Shown: positions 45,583-54,129 of the stretch, in pieces
Position numbering within the stretch: position 1 is the first letter of the stretch
Layout: every line of letters starts with the position of its first letter
Assembly: GCF_014650915.1 (NCBI RefSeq)
Contig: NZ_BMVW01000011.1
Span: 62,001 to 126,000, forward strand
DNA length: 64,000 bases
Source of the DNA: Streptomyces poonensis
GTDB lineage: Bacteria; Actinomycetota; Actinomycetes; Streptomycetales; Streptomycetaceae
Direction of reading: 5' to 3'
Notes under the pieces: model-generated
Told to the model about the DNA's origin: nothing
Seen by the model: the letters and a program-made list of their open reading frames with translations, nothing else
The model's database searches: none
Position numbers and translations under genes: made by a program

Positions 45583-45829
45583 GCCACGTCCGCCACGCCG
45601 CCACATCCCAGGTCAGGGCCTTGATCGTGTGGCGGATAGCGGTTATGTGGCGGATAGGTGCCGCCACACCCGGACGGTGTGGCGGCACTGCGGAGGCCGG
45701 TGCGGCTATCCGGCGACGGTGAGTCGTGTGGCGGTTGCCGCAGTCGTGTGGCGGATGGGTGTGGCGGTATCCGCCACGGATTCACCCCCGCTGACCTGCG
45801 GTGTGGCGGATGTGGCGGACGTGGCGGAT
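45583..45829. repeat. Iteron-like array of TGTGGCGGAT repeats
   Basis: At least ten copies of TGTGGCGG(A/T), with inverted copies. Clear direct copies start at 45628, 45646, 45678, 45727, 45747, 45760, 45802, 45811 and 45820 (the last with one mismatch). Inverted forms lie near 45590-45607, 45661-45668 and 45771. The array spans the xis-proximal gap and the 3' end of the DUF3631 gene, where 9-bp phasing encodes repeated SAT residues. It could be a replication-initiator or Xis binding region. Confidence 0.75.
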
Positions 45830-46938
45830 TCTCCGGGGGGTGGAGGGCAGTACCGGGTCCAGGCGTCCGTAAGGTCTTCCGCGTAGTAGCCCTTGGGGAA
45901 GCCCGAGGGGGTACGGATGCCGCGCGGCTTGATCGGCTTGTTGGCCGGGGTGACGTACTGGCCGAGCAGCCGGGCGAGGCTGCGGGAGCTGATCGGCTTG
46001 TCGTCCAGGTCGCCCCAGGGGGCGTCATCCATGCGCAGCAGGCACTCGATGATGGCGGCGGTGGGCATCCGATCGGCGCCGCAGAACACCGTGTCCCGCA
46101 GGTCGGTCAGCAGCCGGACACCGAGCGAGGCTTCGTCGTTGTCGTGGGCGGCGCTGATCAGGTCCACGCAGGCGGCGCGAGCGCGGGAGGGCCAGTCCCC
46201 GCCGACTGCGTCCGCGACGGCGAGGAGCGGTTCCCACACGTCCGCCGGCCGGTCGGTGACGCCCTCGGGCATCTCCGGCCAGGCGCCCGCGACCTGGTCG
46301 CGAACGGTGTCGGCCCACTGGGCGAGCCGGTCCCGCAGGGCGTGGCCCTGCTTCTCGTGGATGCGCTGCCGGTAGGGCTCCACCTTCTCGTTCGGGGCGC
46401 GCTTGCGCATCCGGATGATCACCGAGCGGGTCAGCACGGTGTCTGGCAGAGAGCCGAGCCCGGCCATGGCGACGGCGCAGTACGAGCCGAACACCTGCGC
46501 GTTCTGGTTGGAGCCCTCTCCGACGCAGCGCAGGGCACCGCCGATGCGCCGGTACCCGGCGTTCAGGAAGCCGCGCAGCGCCTCATCGACCCCGGCCTTG
46601 GGGCCGAAGATGGTGTCCACCTCGTCGAACAGGACGGTGGGCAGTCCCTCGGCGGAGTCGACCAGCCGGTACAGGGCGTTCGCGGAGGCGGACACCGTGG
46701 CGACCGGGCGGGGCGTGAGCGTCTCGACGATCTCCAACGCGCGGGACTTGCCCGAGCCCGGCTCCGGGGACAGGAACGCGATCCGGGGCGTGGTCTCGAA
46801 GCAGTCGATCAGGTGGGCGTGCGCATCCCAGAGGGCGACGGCGACGTACGCGGCCTCGGTGGGGAAGACGTTGAAGCGGCGGTGGAAGGCTTCCACCTCA
46901 TCGAGCAGCGCGGCCCCGTCAAGAGACGTTGGGGTCAT
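45706..46938 (-). CDS. DUF3631 P-loop protein, probable replication initiator or helicase
   Basis: A 410-residue protein. IAFLSPEPGSGKSRALEIVE is a Walker A, VLFDEVDTIFG a Walker B, followed by a DUF3631 C-terminal region (RMDDAPWGDLDDKPISSRSLARLLGQY, then GYYAEDLTDAWTRY) that includes a winged-helix-like segment. In AICEs this protein lies next to a prim-pol protein and is thought to form the replication module. ATG 46938 overlaps the previous stop (ATGA). Its last ~40 codons overlap the TGTGGCGGAT repeats. Confidence 0.85.
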   Translation of the reverse strand: MTPTSLDGAALLDEVEAFHRRFNVFPTEAAYVAVALWDAHAHLIDCFETTPRIAFLSPEPGSGKSRALEIVETLTPRPVATVSASANALYRLVDSAEGLPTVLFDEVDTIFGPKAGVDEALRGFLNAGYRRIGGALRCVGEGSNQNAQVFGSYCAVAMAGLGSLPDTVLTRSVIIRMRKRAPNEKVEPYRQRIHEKQGHALRDRLAQWADTVRDQVAGAWPEMPEGVTDRPADVWEPLLAVADAVGGDWPSRARAACVDLISAAHDNDEASLGVRLLTDLRDTVFCGADRMPTAAIIECLLRMDDAPWGDLDDKPISSRSLARLLGQYVTPANKPIKPRGIRTPSGFPKGYYAEDLTDAWTRYCPPPPGESATSATSATPQVSGGESVADTATPIRHTTAATATRLTVAG

Positions 46939-47282
46939 GCGGCGGCCCTCCCTTCCTGAGTGGCGCTGAGCGGGCAGGTGTCCCGGTGGGCGGTGTGGTC
47001 GGTGATCAGGGCGAGCACCTTGCGGCGGCCGACGGCGCTGCGGTCCCGGCCACAGAGGCACCTCGAGGTGGCGGTGGGCACGGCACCGCTGGGCGCGCTG
47101 ATGTGTAGCCACGCCACGGGGTACCGGCCGTCACCGCACGGGTCAGTGCGAGGGACAGAAGGGACGCCCTCGCGGGCGGCGCCTGTCGGCTCGCCCACGG
47201 TCGCTCGTGCCGCAGCCCGTTCGGCGGCGTGCGGCTGGGCAGAGGTCGTGGGGAGGCTCTTAGTAGGCGGGGGAGTGGTCAT
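46935..47282 (-). CDS. Small Cys/His-containing AICE protein
   Basis: A 115-residue protein with an Ala/Pro-rich first half and a compact second half containing RCLCGRDRSAVGRRKV followed by DHTAHRDTCP; the Cys and His spacing suggests a zinc site. It is translationally linked on both sides: its ATG overlaps the prim-pol stop, and its stop overlaps the DUF3631 start. The position suggests a replication accessory. I do not recognise the family with certainty. Confidence 0.7.
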   Translation of the reverse strand: MTTPPPTKSLPTTSAQPHAAERAAARATVGEPTGAAREGVPSVPRTDPCGDGRYPVAWLHISAPSGAVPTATSRCLCGRDRSAVGRRKVLALITDHTAHRDTCPLSATQEGRAAA

Positions 47283-48190
47283 GCTGCCCGCCCGCCGGCC
47301 GTCGGGTTGTGGGCGATGGACCAGTCCAGGCCGCGTGTGATCACGTCGTCGTAGTAGCGCTGAGACTGGGTGGCGTTGCCCGCTGCCGCCCTACTAAGAG
47401 CCTCCTCGACCTCCCCGCGGTCGAGGTCGCCGGACGCGATCAGCCGCCCCAGGGCGCGTGCGGCTCGCAGCAGGGTGGCGTTGCGGGTGCCGTCAGCGGC
47501 GGTGGCCACGTTGTCCACCTCGCCCCGCAGCGCTGCTCCGGCATATCCGCTGCGGCACTTCATGGAAGTCGCCATGGCTCGGCGCGGGCGTTTCGGCCGA
47601 CCGTTGAGCATGTGGCAGAGCCAGTCGGGCAGCGGGACCGGCTTGTGGTCGTCCAGGACGGTGTAAGTGCCGTCTCGCGTGATGCTGCCGGGGGCGACGA
47701 CGTAGCCGCCCCAGCCGCGGGTGTCGACCTTCTCGGCCAGCCGTCCGGCGGTGGAGTGCAGCCGGAGACCGGGTGGCTGGGCGAAGTACAGGTGCTCACC
47801 GCCGCGCGCGGTCCGCACCCGGCGGGTGGCGGGGACGGGCTGTCCGGCGCGCTCGCAGAGCGCAGAGAAGTTGGCGACGCCGTCAGGCGTTCCTTTCGGC
47901 TCTTCGGGCTTGGGTGTGTCCAGGTCGATGACGAGCAGCCCGGACGGGCCGGTGGCGATGCCGACGTTGTACGGCCGCAATGCCCATGCGGCGGCGAGCA
48001 GCTCGGTGTCAGTGGTGGCGCGCTGCTCGGGCGTCCGGTGGCCGTCGGCGCAGCGGTCGGTACCGGGGCAGTACTTCTCGGCGTGCCCGGCGGGCCGCTT
48101 GTCGCCGGGGCGCAGGGGGATGACGTGCCAGCCGCGCTCTGCGGCGTCCAGCGCTGCGAGCAGCAGCGCGGATCGGGCGTCATGGGTCAT
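47279..48190 (-). CDS. Bifunctional DNA primase/polymerase (prim-pol)
   Basis: A 303-residue archaeo-eukaryotic-primase-type protein. RGWHVIPLRPGDKRP begins the domain, a Cys/His-containing loop (AEKYCPGTDRCADGHRTPEQ) follows, LLVIDLDTPK carries the catalytic DxD, and GGEHLYF the conserved His. It would synthesise primers for element replication. Downstream genes overlap it (ATGA), making one replication operon 48769-45706. Two chromosomal relatives are in this window (35810 and 61623). Confidence 0.88.
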   Translation of the reverse strand: MTHDARSALLLAALDAAERGWHVIPLRPGDKRPAGHAEKYCPGTDRCADGHRTPEQRATTDTELLAAAWALRPYNVGIATGPSGLLVIDLDTPKPEEPKGTPDGVANFSALCERAGQPVPATRRVRTARGGEHLYFAQPPGLRLHSTAGRLAEKVDTRGWGGYVVAPGSITRDGTYTVLDDHKPVPLPDWLCHMLNGRPKRPRRAMATSMKCRSGYAGAALRGEVDNVATAADGTRNATLLRAARALGRLIASGDLDRGEVEEALSRAAAGNATQSQRYYDDVITRGLDWSIAHNPTAGGRAA

Positions 48191-48280
48191 GCTGGATGTC
48201 TCCAGTTCGATTGAGCGTGCTGGATGGTCAGGGCGGCCCCGGTTTCATTGGCGTGAGGTTGGGGGCCGCCCTTGGCGTTG

Positions 48281-48769
48281 CTAGCGGTGGTGGTTGATCG
48301 TTCCGTTGGCGCGGCCGAAGAGGCCGTTGGCGGTGATGTTCTGGGTGATCTGCGCGGGGGCGGTCGGGCGGCGTGCGGCCCGCAGGACGAGCGGGATGGC
48401 GATGACGCCGGCGGCGATGAGGGCGACGGCGGACCACAGGGCGTGGCTCATGGCGATCAGTCCCGGGGCGGCGTAGTAGAGGCCGACGGAGGCAGCCGCG
48501 ATGCCACCCCCGACGGTTGGGGCGAGCAGGGCGGTGGTCTTGGCCCACGCCGGAATCGGCTGCGCGGCCGGAGTAGGCGGCGGGGCCGGTGCGGCGGGGG
48601 GCTGGGTGTAGGCGAGGGTGCGGATGCCGCCGGGCAGGGTGACCACCTGGACGCCGGGCGGGATCTCCTCGGGCAGCATCCGCGGCCGGTCCCAGCCGGA
48701 CAGATGGGCGAGCCGATCGCCGCCCGGCCGGTCGGCGGTGGTGATCTCGTACGGGGTGTCGGGAGGCAC
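48281..48769 (-). CDS. AICE membrane protein with two transmembrane segments
   Basis: A 162-residue protein: a hydrophilic N-terminal ~90 residues with Pro/Ala-rich linker, then two hydrophobic helices (LLAPTVGGGIAAASVGLYYA and ALWSAVALIAAGVIAIPLVL) and a basic tail ending TINHHR. No family recognised. GTG 48769 is chosen because GAAGGGA lies seven bases upstream; the ATG at 48796 has no ribosome site. It heads the replication operon, 90 bp before the prim-pol gene. Confidence 0.7.
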   Translation of the reverse strand: MPPDTPYEITTADRPGGDRLAHLSGWDRPRMLPEEIPPGVQVVTLPGGIRTLAYTQPPAAPAPPPTPAAQPIPAWAKTTALLAPTVGGGIAAASVGLYYAAPGLIAMSHALWSAVALIAAGVIAIPLVLRAARRPTAPAQITQNITANGLFGRANGTINHHR

Positions 48770-48817
48770 AACGGAGTCCCTTCGATCACAGGCCATAGTG
48801 ACGGTGGGTGACTGATC

Positions 48818-48936
48818 TAGTGGGGCGTACTGGGTAGTGGGTAGTGGGGTGTCTAGTGGGGGATGCCTGTTCGCAGCCCGTGTGCGCCCCAGTAGCGGCC
48901 TCTAGTGGGTAGTGAGGCGTTCCTCACTACCCACTA
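48818..48936. repeat. TAGTGGG repeats downstream of traB: candidate clt transfer locus
   Basis: Five direct TAGTGGG(G/T) copies (48818, 48835, 48842, 48854, 48903), one variant (48910) and an inverted copy (48929-48936) lie in the 190-bp gap after traB. In Streptomyces conjugative plasmids the cis-acting clt locus, made of short repeats bound by TraB, often sits at the 3' end of the translocase gene, so function as clt is plausible but inferred. Confidence 0.6.
48903..48936. terminator. Perfect 15-bp stem-loop after traB
   Basis: TAGTGGGTAGTGAGG, tetraloop cgtt, and its exact complement; 24 bp past the traB stop on the minus strand. It is built from the same repeats as the candidate clt. Confidence 0.7.
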
Positions 48937-48960
48937 CTCAGTAACGCTGCGTAGGCGCGT

Positions 48961-51051
48961 TCAGGCGTGGTCGGGGTGGACGTAGACCGAGTGCGGGCCG
49001 TTATCCCGGTAGACCAGCTCGCCCCGGTCGACCGCGGCCTGCAGGGTGGCGCGGACGGTCTTGCGGTCCTTGCCAACCAAATCGGCGACCGCGGACGGCT
49101 TCATGCCCTCCGCCCCGGTCGCCTTGATCGCCTCCAACGCCGTGGGTAGCCACGCCGGACCCGGCTCCCGCTTTTCGCCGCGCAGCGCGGACAGGTTCAG
49201 CCCCTCGGCCGCGGCCGGCGGCGCGTCGGCCGCGGGAGTGCGCGGCTCGGGGGCGGTGCCGAACTGGGCATCGATCTGCTCGCGGAAGCGGCGCAGCATC
49301 TCGTCTTCCGGCGAGCCCTGCTCTGCCGCCCGCTCGCCGCGTAGCGCGGACAGGTTCAGCCCGGCCCCGGACGCGGCGGCATCCGCGGTGCCGTCGCCGG
49401 GGACGCGGTCGCGCATCCAGGCGGTGCGGTCGGCATCCCAGCGGCGGGCGTAGGCGGGCCCGGCGGCCTTGGCGGAGATGTCGTCCAGCCGGGGGTGGCG
49501 GTCGGAGGTGGCGGCGATGATCTCCCGGATCTGGTTGGGCAGGATGCGCCACGCCTTGAACAGCGCGGCCGGGGATTCCGGGGTGCCCATGAACCCGGCG
49601 CCCTTGTACGGGGCCTGATCGACGCGCAGCCCGCGGGAGCCGGGGAACATCTTGGACAGGTCCATGCCCTCCGTCTCCCCGCCGGTCAGGGCGACGCGGA
49701 CCTTGGCCTCCCGGCGGATCATCAGGTTGCTCAGCACGCTGCCGGTGGCGCCCAGGGCGGTGAGGACGGTGCGGATGCCCATGGCCCGGGCGATCCGGAT
49801 CACTTCCAGAATCTTGTCCCCCAGCTTGCGGACCTGCCGGTCCGGGCTGGCCAGAATCTCCGCCCCCTCATCGATGACCAGCATGATCTGCGGAATCTTC
49901 GCGCTGATCGGCAGCAGGTCCGTGTTCGCCTTGGCCAGTACGTCCTGGTAGCCCATCTTGCGCTGCTTGGCCACCTTCACGGCGGTGTCCAGCATGGTCA
50001 TGGCCTCGTCGAAGGTTCCGGCGAGCCAGTCGATGCCGGGCCGGACGGGTTGGCCGTCCTCGCGCTTGATCTCGCCGTTCAGTGCCGGAAGGACCCAGGG
50101 CAACCCGGCGGACCCGGCGTTGAGGTCGATGACCCAGGTCAGCATGTCCTCGGCGCGGGCGAACCCGGCCAGGATCGAGTGGACCAGGTTCGTCTTACCG
50201 GAGCCGGTGGGGCCGACGATGAGTGCGCACTGTTCCCGCAGATAGGCCCGGATCTCCTCGGCGTTGGTGCGGTAGCCCCAGGGGATGCCGGTGTGCAGGG
50301 ACAGCGGCCCGTAGTCGGTGGGGTAGGTGCGCTCCTCGGCCAGCACGTTGGCGGTGGTCACGTCGATGATGACGCGGCCTTGGTCGATGCCGGGGGAGGC
50401 GGTGGCGGTGCAGCCGTGCGGCAGCCGAGCGTCCGCGGACAGCCGCGCCGACTCGGCCGCGATCTTGTTCCAGGTGGCGCCGCCCGGCGGCAGCTCCGCA
50501 TCGAGCGAGTAGCCCGCCCCGGTCTCCCACTTCTCCACCCCGACCACGCGGATGGTGATGCTGCAGACCCGCTGGATGCGGTCCACCCACTCCGCGGCAA
50601 TGGCCCGCCGCTCCGCGGACAGCTCCCGCGCGATCTGCCGCTCCTCCGCGGCAATGGCCTCCTCCTCCCGCGCCTCCTCATACAGCGCGACGGAGCGGGC
50701 AGCGGCGCCCATGCCGACGCCGATAGCGGCCAGCGAGCCGAGCGCGGCCCAGGTCAGCGGGCCATGGGTGATGGCCCAGGTGGTCCATCCGGCGCCAACC
50801 AGCCAGGAGGCGGCGCGGGTGGCGAGGGTGCGGCCGGCGTTGCGCACCCGCAGCCCGGCCACGGTGTGCCCGAGGGCCCCGGCGGCGCCGACGGCGAGCG
50901 CCCAGCCTGCGGGCATGGCGGTGGCGGCGCCGGTGGTGGCGACGGCGAAGGCTCCGGTGGTGGCGGACAGGGCGCCGGTCACGGGTCCGTGACCGGCCGC
51001 CCAGTCCAGCACCGGGCCACTGGGCTGCTGCTTCGTGGCGGTGCTGCTCAT
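48961..51051 (-). CDS. traB: TraB/FtsK-SpoIIIE-type DNA translocase
   Basis: A 696-residue septal translocase that moves double-stranded element DNA between hyphae. Two to four transmembrane segments (~25-125), a charged coiled linker, then the motor with Walker A GPTGSGKTN, ITWVIDLNAGSAGLPW-like strand and Walker B IMLVIDEGAEIL. The C-terminal ~75 residues form a winged helix (AVADLVGKDRKTVRATLQAA) that should read the clt repeats. GLNLSALRGE occurs twice (~585 and ~635) flanking an acidic linker. The gene starts one base after the upstream stop. Confidence 0.94.
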   Translation of the reverse strand: MSSTATKQQPSGPVLDWAAGHGPVTGALSATTGAFAVATTGAATAMPAGWALAVGAAGALGHTVAGLRVRNAGRTLATRAASWLVGAGWTTWAITHGPLTWAALGSLAAIGVGMGAAARSVALYEEAREEEAIAAEERQIARELSAERRAIAAEWVDRIQRVCSITIRVVGVEKWETGAGYSLDAELPPGGATWNKIAAESARLSADARLPHGCTATASPGIDQGRVIIDVTTANVLAEERTYPTDYGPLSLHTGIPWGYRTNAEEIRAYLREQCALIVGPTGSGKTNLVHSILAGFARAEDMLTWVIDLNAGSAGLPWVLPALNGEIKREDGQPVRPGIDWLAGTFDEAMTMLDTAVKVAKQRKMGYQDVLAKANTDLLPISAKIPQIMLVIDEGAEILASPDRQVRKLGDKILEVIRIARAMGIRTVLTALGATGSVLSNLMIRREAKVRVALTGGETEGMDLSKMFPGSRGLRVDQAPYKGAGFMGTPESPAALFKAWRILPNQIREIIAATSDRHPRLDDISAKAAGPAYARRWDADRTAWMRDRVPGDGTADAAASGAGLNLSALRGERAAEQGSPEDEMLRRFREQIDAQFGTAPEPRTPAADAPPAAAEGLNLSALRGEKREPGPAWLPTALEAIKATGAEGMKPSAVADLVGKDRKTVRATLQAAVDRGELVYRDNGPHSVYVHPDHA

Positions 51052-51052
51052 C

Positions 51053-52705
51053 TCAGACGTTCCAGCCCTTCTCGGCCTCAGTGCCGTTGCGGGGGTCCTC
51101 GTGCCGGGCGATGTCCTGCTCGTGGGCCTGCCGGAACAGCGGGCCCATGTCCTCGGCGACCGCGACCGCGCTCATCAGCGCGCCGAAGATGTCGTTGAAG
51201 CCGTCCGCGACCTCCTTCTCCAGCGGGAACTCGCTGTCGGAGCGCTCGGCGAGGATCTTCATCACGTTGGCCACGCTGGTCAGCGCGGCCGGGAGCCCTT
51301 CGACCATGGCGAGGATCTCCATGGCGTTCTCGGGGTCGTACTGGCTGGCGGCCTGCTCCATCTCGGCGGCGGCCTCTTCGAACCGGAAACCGGACACGTG
51401 CTCTCCTCCACTCACCTCGGATGTTGTGTTGCTGGGAACCTTCGTCGCGGGCCGTTCCACGCCGTCCGCGATACCTTCCGTGCCGTCTTCGGCGGCCTCC
51501 GCATCGGCGGCGGCCTCGTCCGCGCGCTGCTTCGCCCGGATCGCCGCATCCCGCTCGGCGCGCTGCTCGGCCGCCGTGCGGACCAGCCGCCAGAACAGGC
51601 GGCGGCCGGGATACATCAGCCACGAGATATCGAACTTGCGTCCGAACCAGGTGGTCAGGCAGCCGAGCAGGCCCAGCGGCAGAGCGAGCACCACGGCCAG
51701 CAGGCGGCGCCCCTGGTAGTGGGCCGCGGACCTGCGCAGGGCCTGTCGCGCCGCTCGGCGGGCCGGGGCCTTACGTACCTGCGCCCGCTGCGAGTCGACC
51801 GTGGCGCGGGCCTTGTTGTCGCGGGCGGCGCGGTTCTTGCCGATCGCCTTGTCCCGCGCGGTCCGGGCCTTGCGTACGGCGCTTCCGAGCATCCGGCCCG
51901 TCAGTCCGGACCGATTCCCGGTGTGGTGTGTGGCGCGGTGTCCGGCGCGGCTAGTGGCGGCGGTGCTGTTCGGGGTCTTGGCGGTGCGGCGGGCGTCGGC
52001 GACCGCGCGGCGGGCGGCGGTGGTTTGCGCCCGCTGTCCGGCCCGCGACCCGGCCGCGGCCTGCTGCGCGGCCCGCAGCGCCTTGACCTGCCCGACCCGG
52101 CCCGGGGCCTTACCACCGACACCCTTGGCGGGTGTGTGCTTGGACGTGCCGTGACCGGTGTTCTTGCCGCCGGTCTTCCCGGCCGTGCCGGTGCTGGCGT
52201 GGCGGGCGGTGGTGGAGCCGGTACCGCGGCGCTGCTGGCCCGGCATGCCGCCCGGCCGTCCCCCGGACCCTGCGCGGGAGGCGAGCGACCGGCCACCGGC
52301 CCGGTTGGCGTGGGAGGCGGATGATCGGCCGCCGGTCCGGTTTCCTCCCGCCCCGGTGCTGCGCTGGGCTGTGGTGCGGACGGCACTCCGGCCGGCGGCG
52401 CGGGCCGCCTCCCGGCGGGCCTCGCGGCGCGGGTTGGGGGTGCGGGTGGCGGCGACCGTGCCCAGGACCACGGCCCCGGTCGCGGCGACCATGGCGCCGA
52501 TGGGGCCGCCAACGAGGGAGGCGGCGGCGACCATGCCCACGGTCGTGTTCGCCCCGGATAGGGCGAGCGGGACGATGGGCCAGCCACCCGGGGTGTGGTC
52601 CACCTCGGCCGCGGGCGAGGTCTTTACGGCCGGTGCGGGCGGCGGCGGGGGCGGTACGGGAGGGGCAGCCGCGACGGCTACCGGCTCGGTGCTGAGTTCC
52701 GTCAT
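51053..52705 (-). CDS. Large basic membrane-associated AICE protein
   Basis: A 550-residue protein directly upstream of traB. It has a Pro/Ala-rich start, two hydrophobic helices (~45-85), a ~220-residue low-complexity region very rich in Arg, Lys, Gly, Thr and Ser (GGRSSASHANRAGGRSLASR and similar), another hydrophobic helix (LLAVVLALPLGLLGCLTTWF), and an acidic C-terminus with helical character. The layout suggests a membrane protein that binds DNA or cell wall during transfer. Family unrecognised; related AICEs carry comparable proteins beside traB. Confidence 0.72.
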   Translation of the reverse strand: MTELSTEPVAVAAAPPVPPPPPPAPAVKTSPAAEVDHTPGGWPIVPLALSGANTTVGMVAAASLVGGPIGAMVAATGAVVLGTVAATRTPNPRREARREAARAAGRSAVRTTAQRSTGAGGNRTGGRSSASHANRAGGRSLASRAGSGGRPGGMPGQQRRGTGSTTARHASTGTAGKTGGKNTGHGTSKHTPAKGVGGKAPGRVGQVKALRAAQQAAAGSRAGQRAQTTAARRAVADARRTAKTPNSTAATSRAGHRATHHTGNRSGLTGRMLGSAVRKARTARDKAIGKNRAARDNKARATVDSQRAQVRKAPARRAARQALRRSAAHYQGRRLLAVVLALPLGLLGCLTTWFGRKFDISWLMYPGRRLFWRLVRTAAEQRAERDAAIRAKQRADEAAADAEAAEDGTEGIADGVERPATKVPSNTTSEVSGGEHVSGFRFEEAAAEMEQAASQYDPENAMEILAMVEGLPAALTSVANVMKILAERSDSEFPLEKEVADGFNDIFGALMSAVAVAEDMGPLFRQAHEQDIARHEDPRNGTEAEKGWNV

Positions 52706-52783
52706 GCTGAGTGCACTCCTCTTCGGGGAGTAGGGCCCGGCCGGATGCTGTGGAAGGTGATCGGCCGGGCCTGTCGACAGAGG

Positions 52784-53122
52784 TCAGGCAGCGCGCTGTT
52801 CTTCGGGGTAGGTGCAGGCCACGCATGTGCCGAGTGAGGTGGGGATGACGTATCCGGCATCCCGTCGGCAGGCGGGGCAGGTGCGGCGGGCGGCGTTCGC
52901 CTTGGTCAGCGCCGCCCACTTCGCGGGGGTCATGGGCCGGACGGGCTTGGCCTGCTCGATCGAGTAGAGGTAGGCGACCAGCGGGCCGCGGCAGCGCCGC
53001 GGACGCTCAATCTGCGCGGCGACGTCCTGTCCGCCGGGCCGCAGCCCGCGGGCACGGAGCTGCCGACGGGTGGCCAAGCCCTCCGGCGCAAGTCGCCAGG
53101 AGTAGACCGGGATGGAAGCCAT
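52784..53122 (-). CDS. Small zinc-binding protein (RRQRL-motif-like)
   Basis: A 112-residue protein with LATRRQLRARGLRPGGQDVA near the start and a C-terminal zinc ribbon, CPACRRDAGYVIPTSLGTCVAC. It resembles the RRQRL-motif zinc-binding proteins common on Streptomyces plasmids, although here the motif reads RRQLR. Function unknown; likely a transfer-operon accessory. ATG 53122 shares a base with the stop of the preceding gene. Confidence 0.8.
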   Translation of the reverse strand: MASIPVYSWRLAPEGLATRRQLRARGLRPGGQDVAAQIERPRRCRGPLVAYLYSIEQAKPVRPMTPAKWAALTKANAARRTCPACRRDAGYVIPTSLGTCVACTYPEEQRAA

Positions 53123-54129
53123 TACCGGCCCGCGATGGCCAGCTCAGCGCCGCCGGTGTCGGGCCCTCGGTAGTCGGCGTAGCGAGCGGAGACCCACCCG
53201 ACCGACCAGCCGCACAGCTCGGCCGCGGCCCGCACCGGCAGCCCGGCATCGAACGCGGCCCGCACCGTCGCGCGCGCCCGGACCTCCGGGAACTTCTCGG
53301 CCGCCGGTCCGGCGGCCAGCAGGGCGGCGCGTTCACGCTCGGCCCGTGCCTCCCGCTCGGCGTGTTCACGGCGTTCACGCTCGATGCGCTCACGTCGTTC
53401 CCGCTCGCGCCGTTCGGCCTCTGCGCGTTCACGGCGTTCACGCTCCAGCCGGGCCTGTTCACGCTCGCGTTCGGCGCGTTCATGCGTCTCCCGCTCGGCC
53501 CGCTCCCGCGCCTCGCGTTGGGCGCGTTCCTCGCGTCGCGCGGCCTCTTCCCGCTCGGTCTGTTCACGGGCCAGGCGGGCTTCGTGCTCGCGCTGTTCAC
53601 GGGCGAGCGCGGCGGCGTGCTCGCGCTCCTCCTGGGCCCGCCGCTCCGCGGCTTCCCGCTCCTCGGCCGCGGCCCGCTCGCGTGCCTCCCGCTCCGCTCT
53701 GCGCTGTTCGTCCAGGGCGGTGACGGCGGCGGCGATGGCGCGCCGGTAGGCGAGTCCGGTCTCCGCGGTGACGATCAGCAGCAGCGGCGCGACCGCGTGC
53801 ACGGCCACGCCCACCAGGTCACTCTTCAGCGCGGAGTCCGCGACGTTCAGTGCCAGGGTCATGCCGCCGGTCATCCACCGCAGCACGATGGGCCACTTCC
53901 CGCCGTGCCCGCCGAGCCGGGCGAGGACGGCGTCCAGGCGGACCACGATGACCACCGCGGCATCAACCACGAGAGGCAGAATCGGCGCCGTCCAGTCCCA
54001 CTCGTCCGGGGTGTGCCGGGCGGCGAGGGGGGTGACGGTGAGGATCGAGTACAACATCGCACCCGCGACGATCAGCCAGGTGCCGGCCGACAGGGCGCGC
54101 TCGGCTGAACGGACGTGATCGGTGTTCAC
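53122..54129 (-). CDS. DUF2637 membrane protein with coiled coil and HTH (Spd-like)
   Basis: A 335-residue protein. Four hydrophobic helices (~15-125; LPLVVDAAVVIVVRLDAVLA is the DUF2637 core) are followed by a ~130-residue, extremely charged Glu/Arg helix (repeats such as EREARERAAAEEREAAERR) and a C-terminal helix-turn-helix (AAELCGWSVGWVSARYADYRG). In Streptomyces elements Spd proteins spread DNA between septal compartments; membrane anchor plus DNA-binding end fits that. GTG 54129 overlaps the previous stop (GTGA). Confidence 0.85.
   Translation of the reverse strand: MNTDHVRSAERALSAGTWLIVAGAMLYSILTVTPLAARHTPDEWDWTAPILPLVVDAAVVIVVRLDAVLARLGGHGGKWPIVLRWMTGGMTLALNVADSALKSDLVGVAVHAVAPLLLIVTAETGLAYRRAIAAAVTALDEQRRAEREARERAAAEEREAAERRAQEEREHAAALAREQREHEARLAREQTEREEAARREERAQREARERAERETHERAEREREQARLERERRERAEAERRERERRERIERERREHAEREARAERERAALLAAGPAAEKFPEVRARATVRAAFDAGLPVRAAAELCGWSVGWVSARYADYRGPDTGGAELAIAGR

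Noticed and set aside
45583..45829. CRISPR array
   Set aside because: The repeat unit is only ~10 bp, spacing is irregular (9-20 bp), there are inverted copies and no cas genes; an iteron or binding array fits better.
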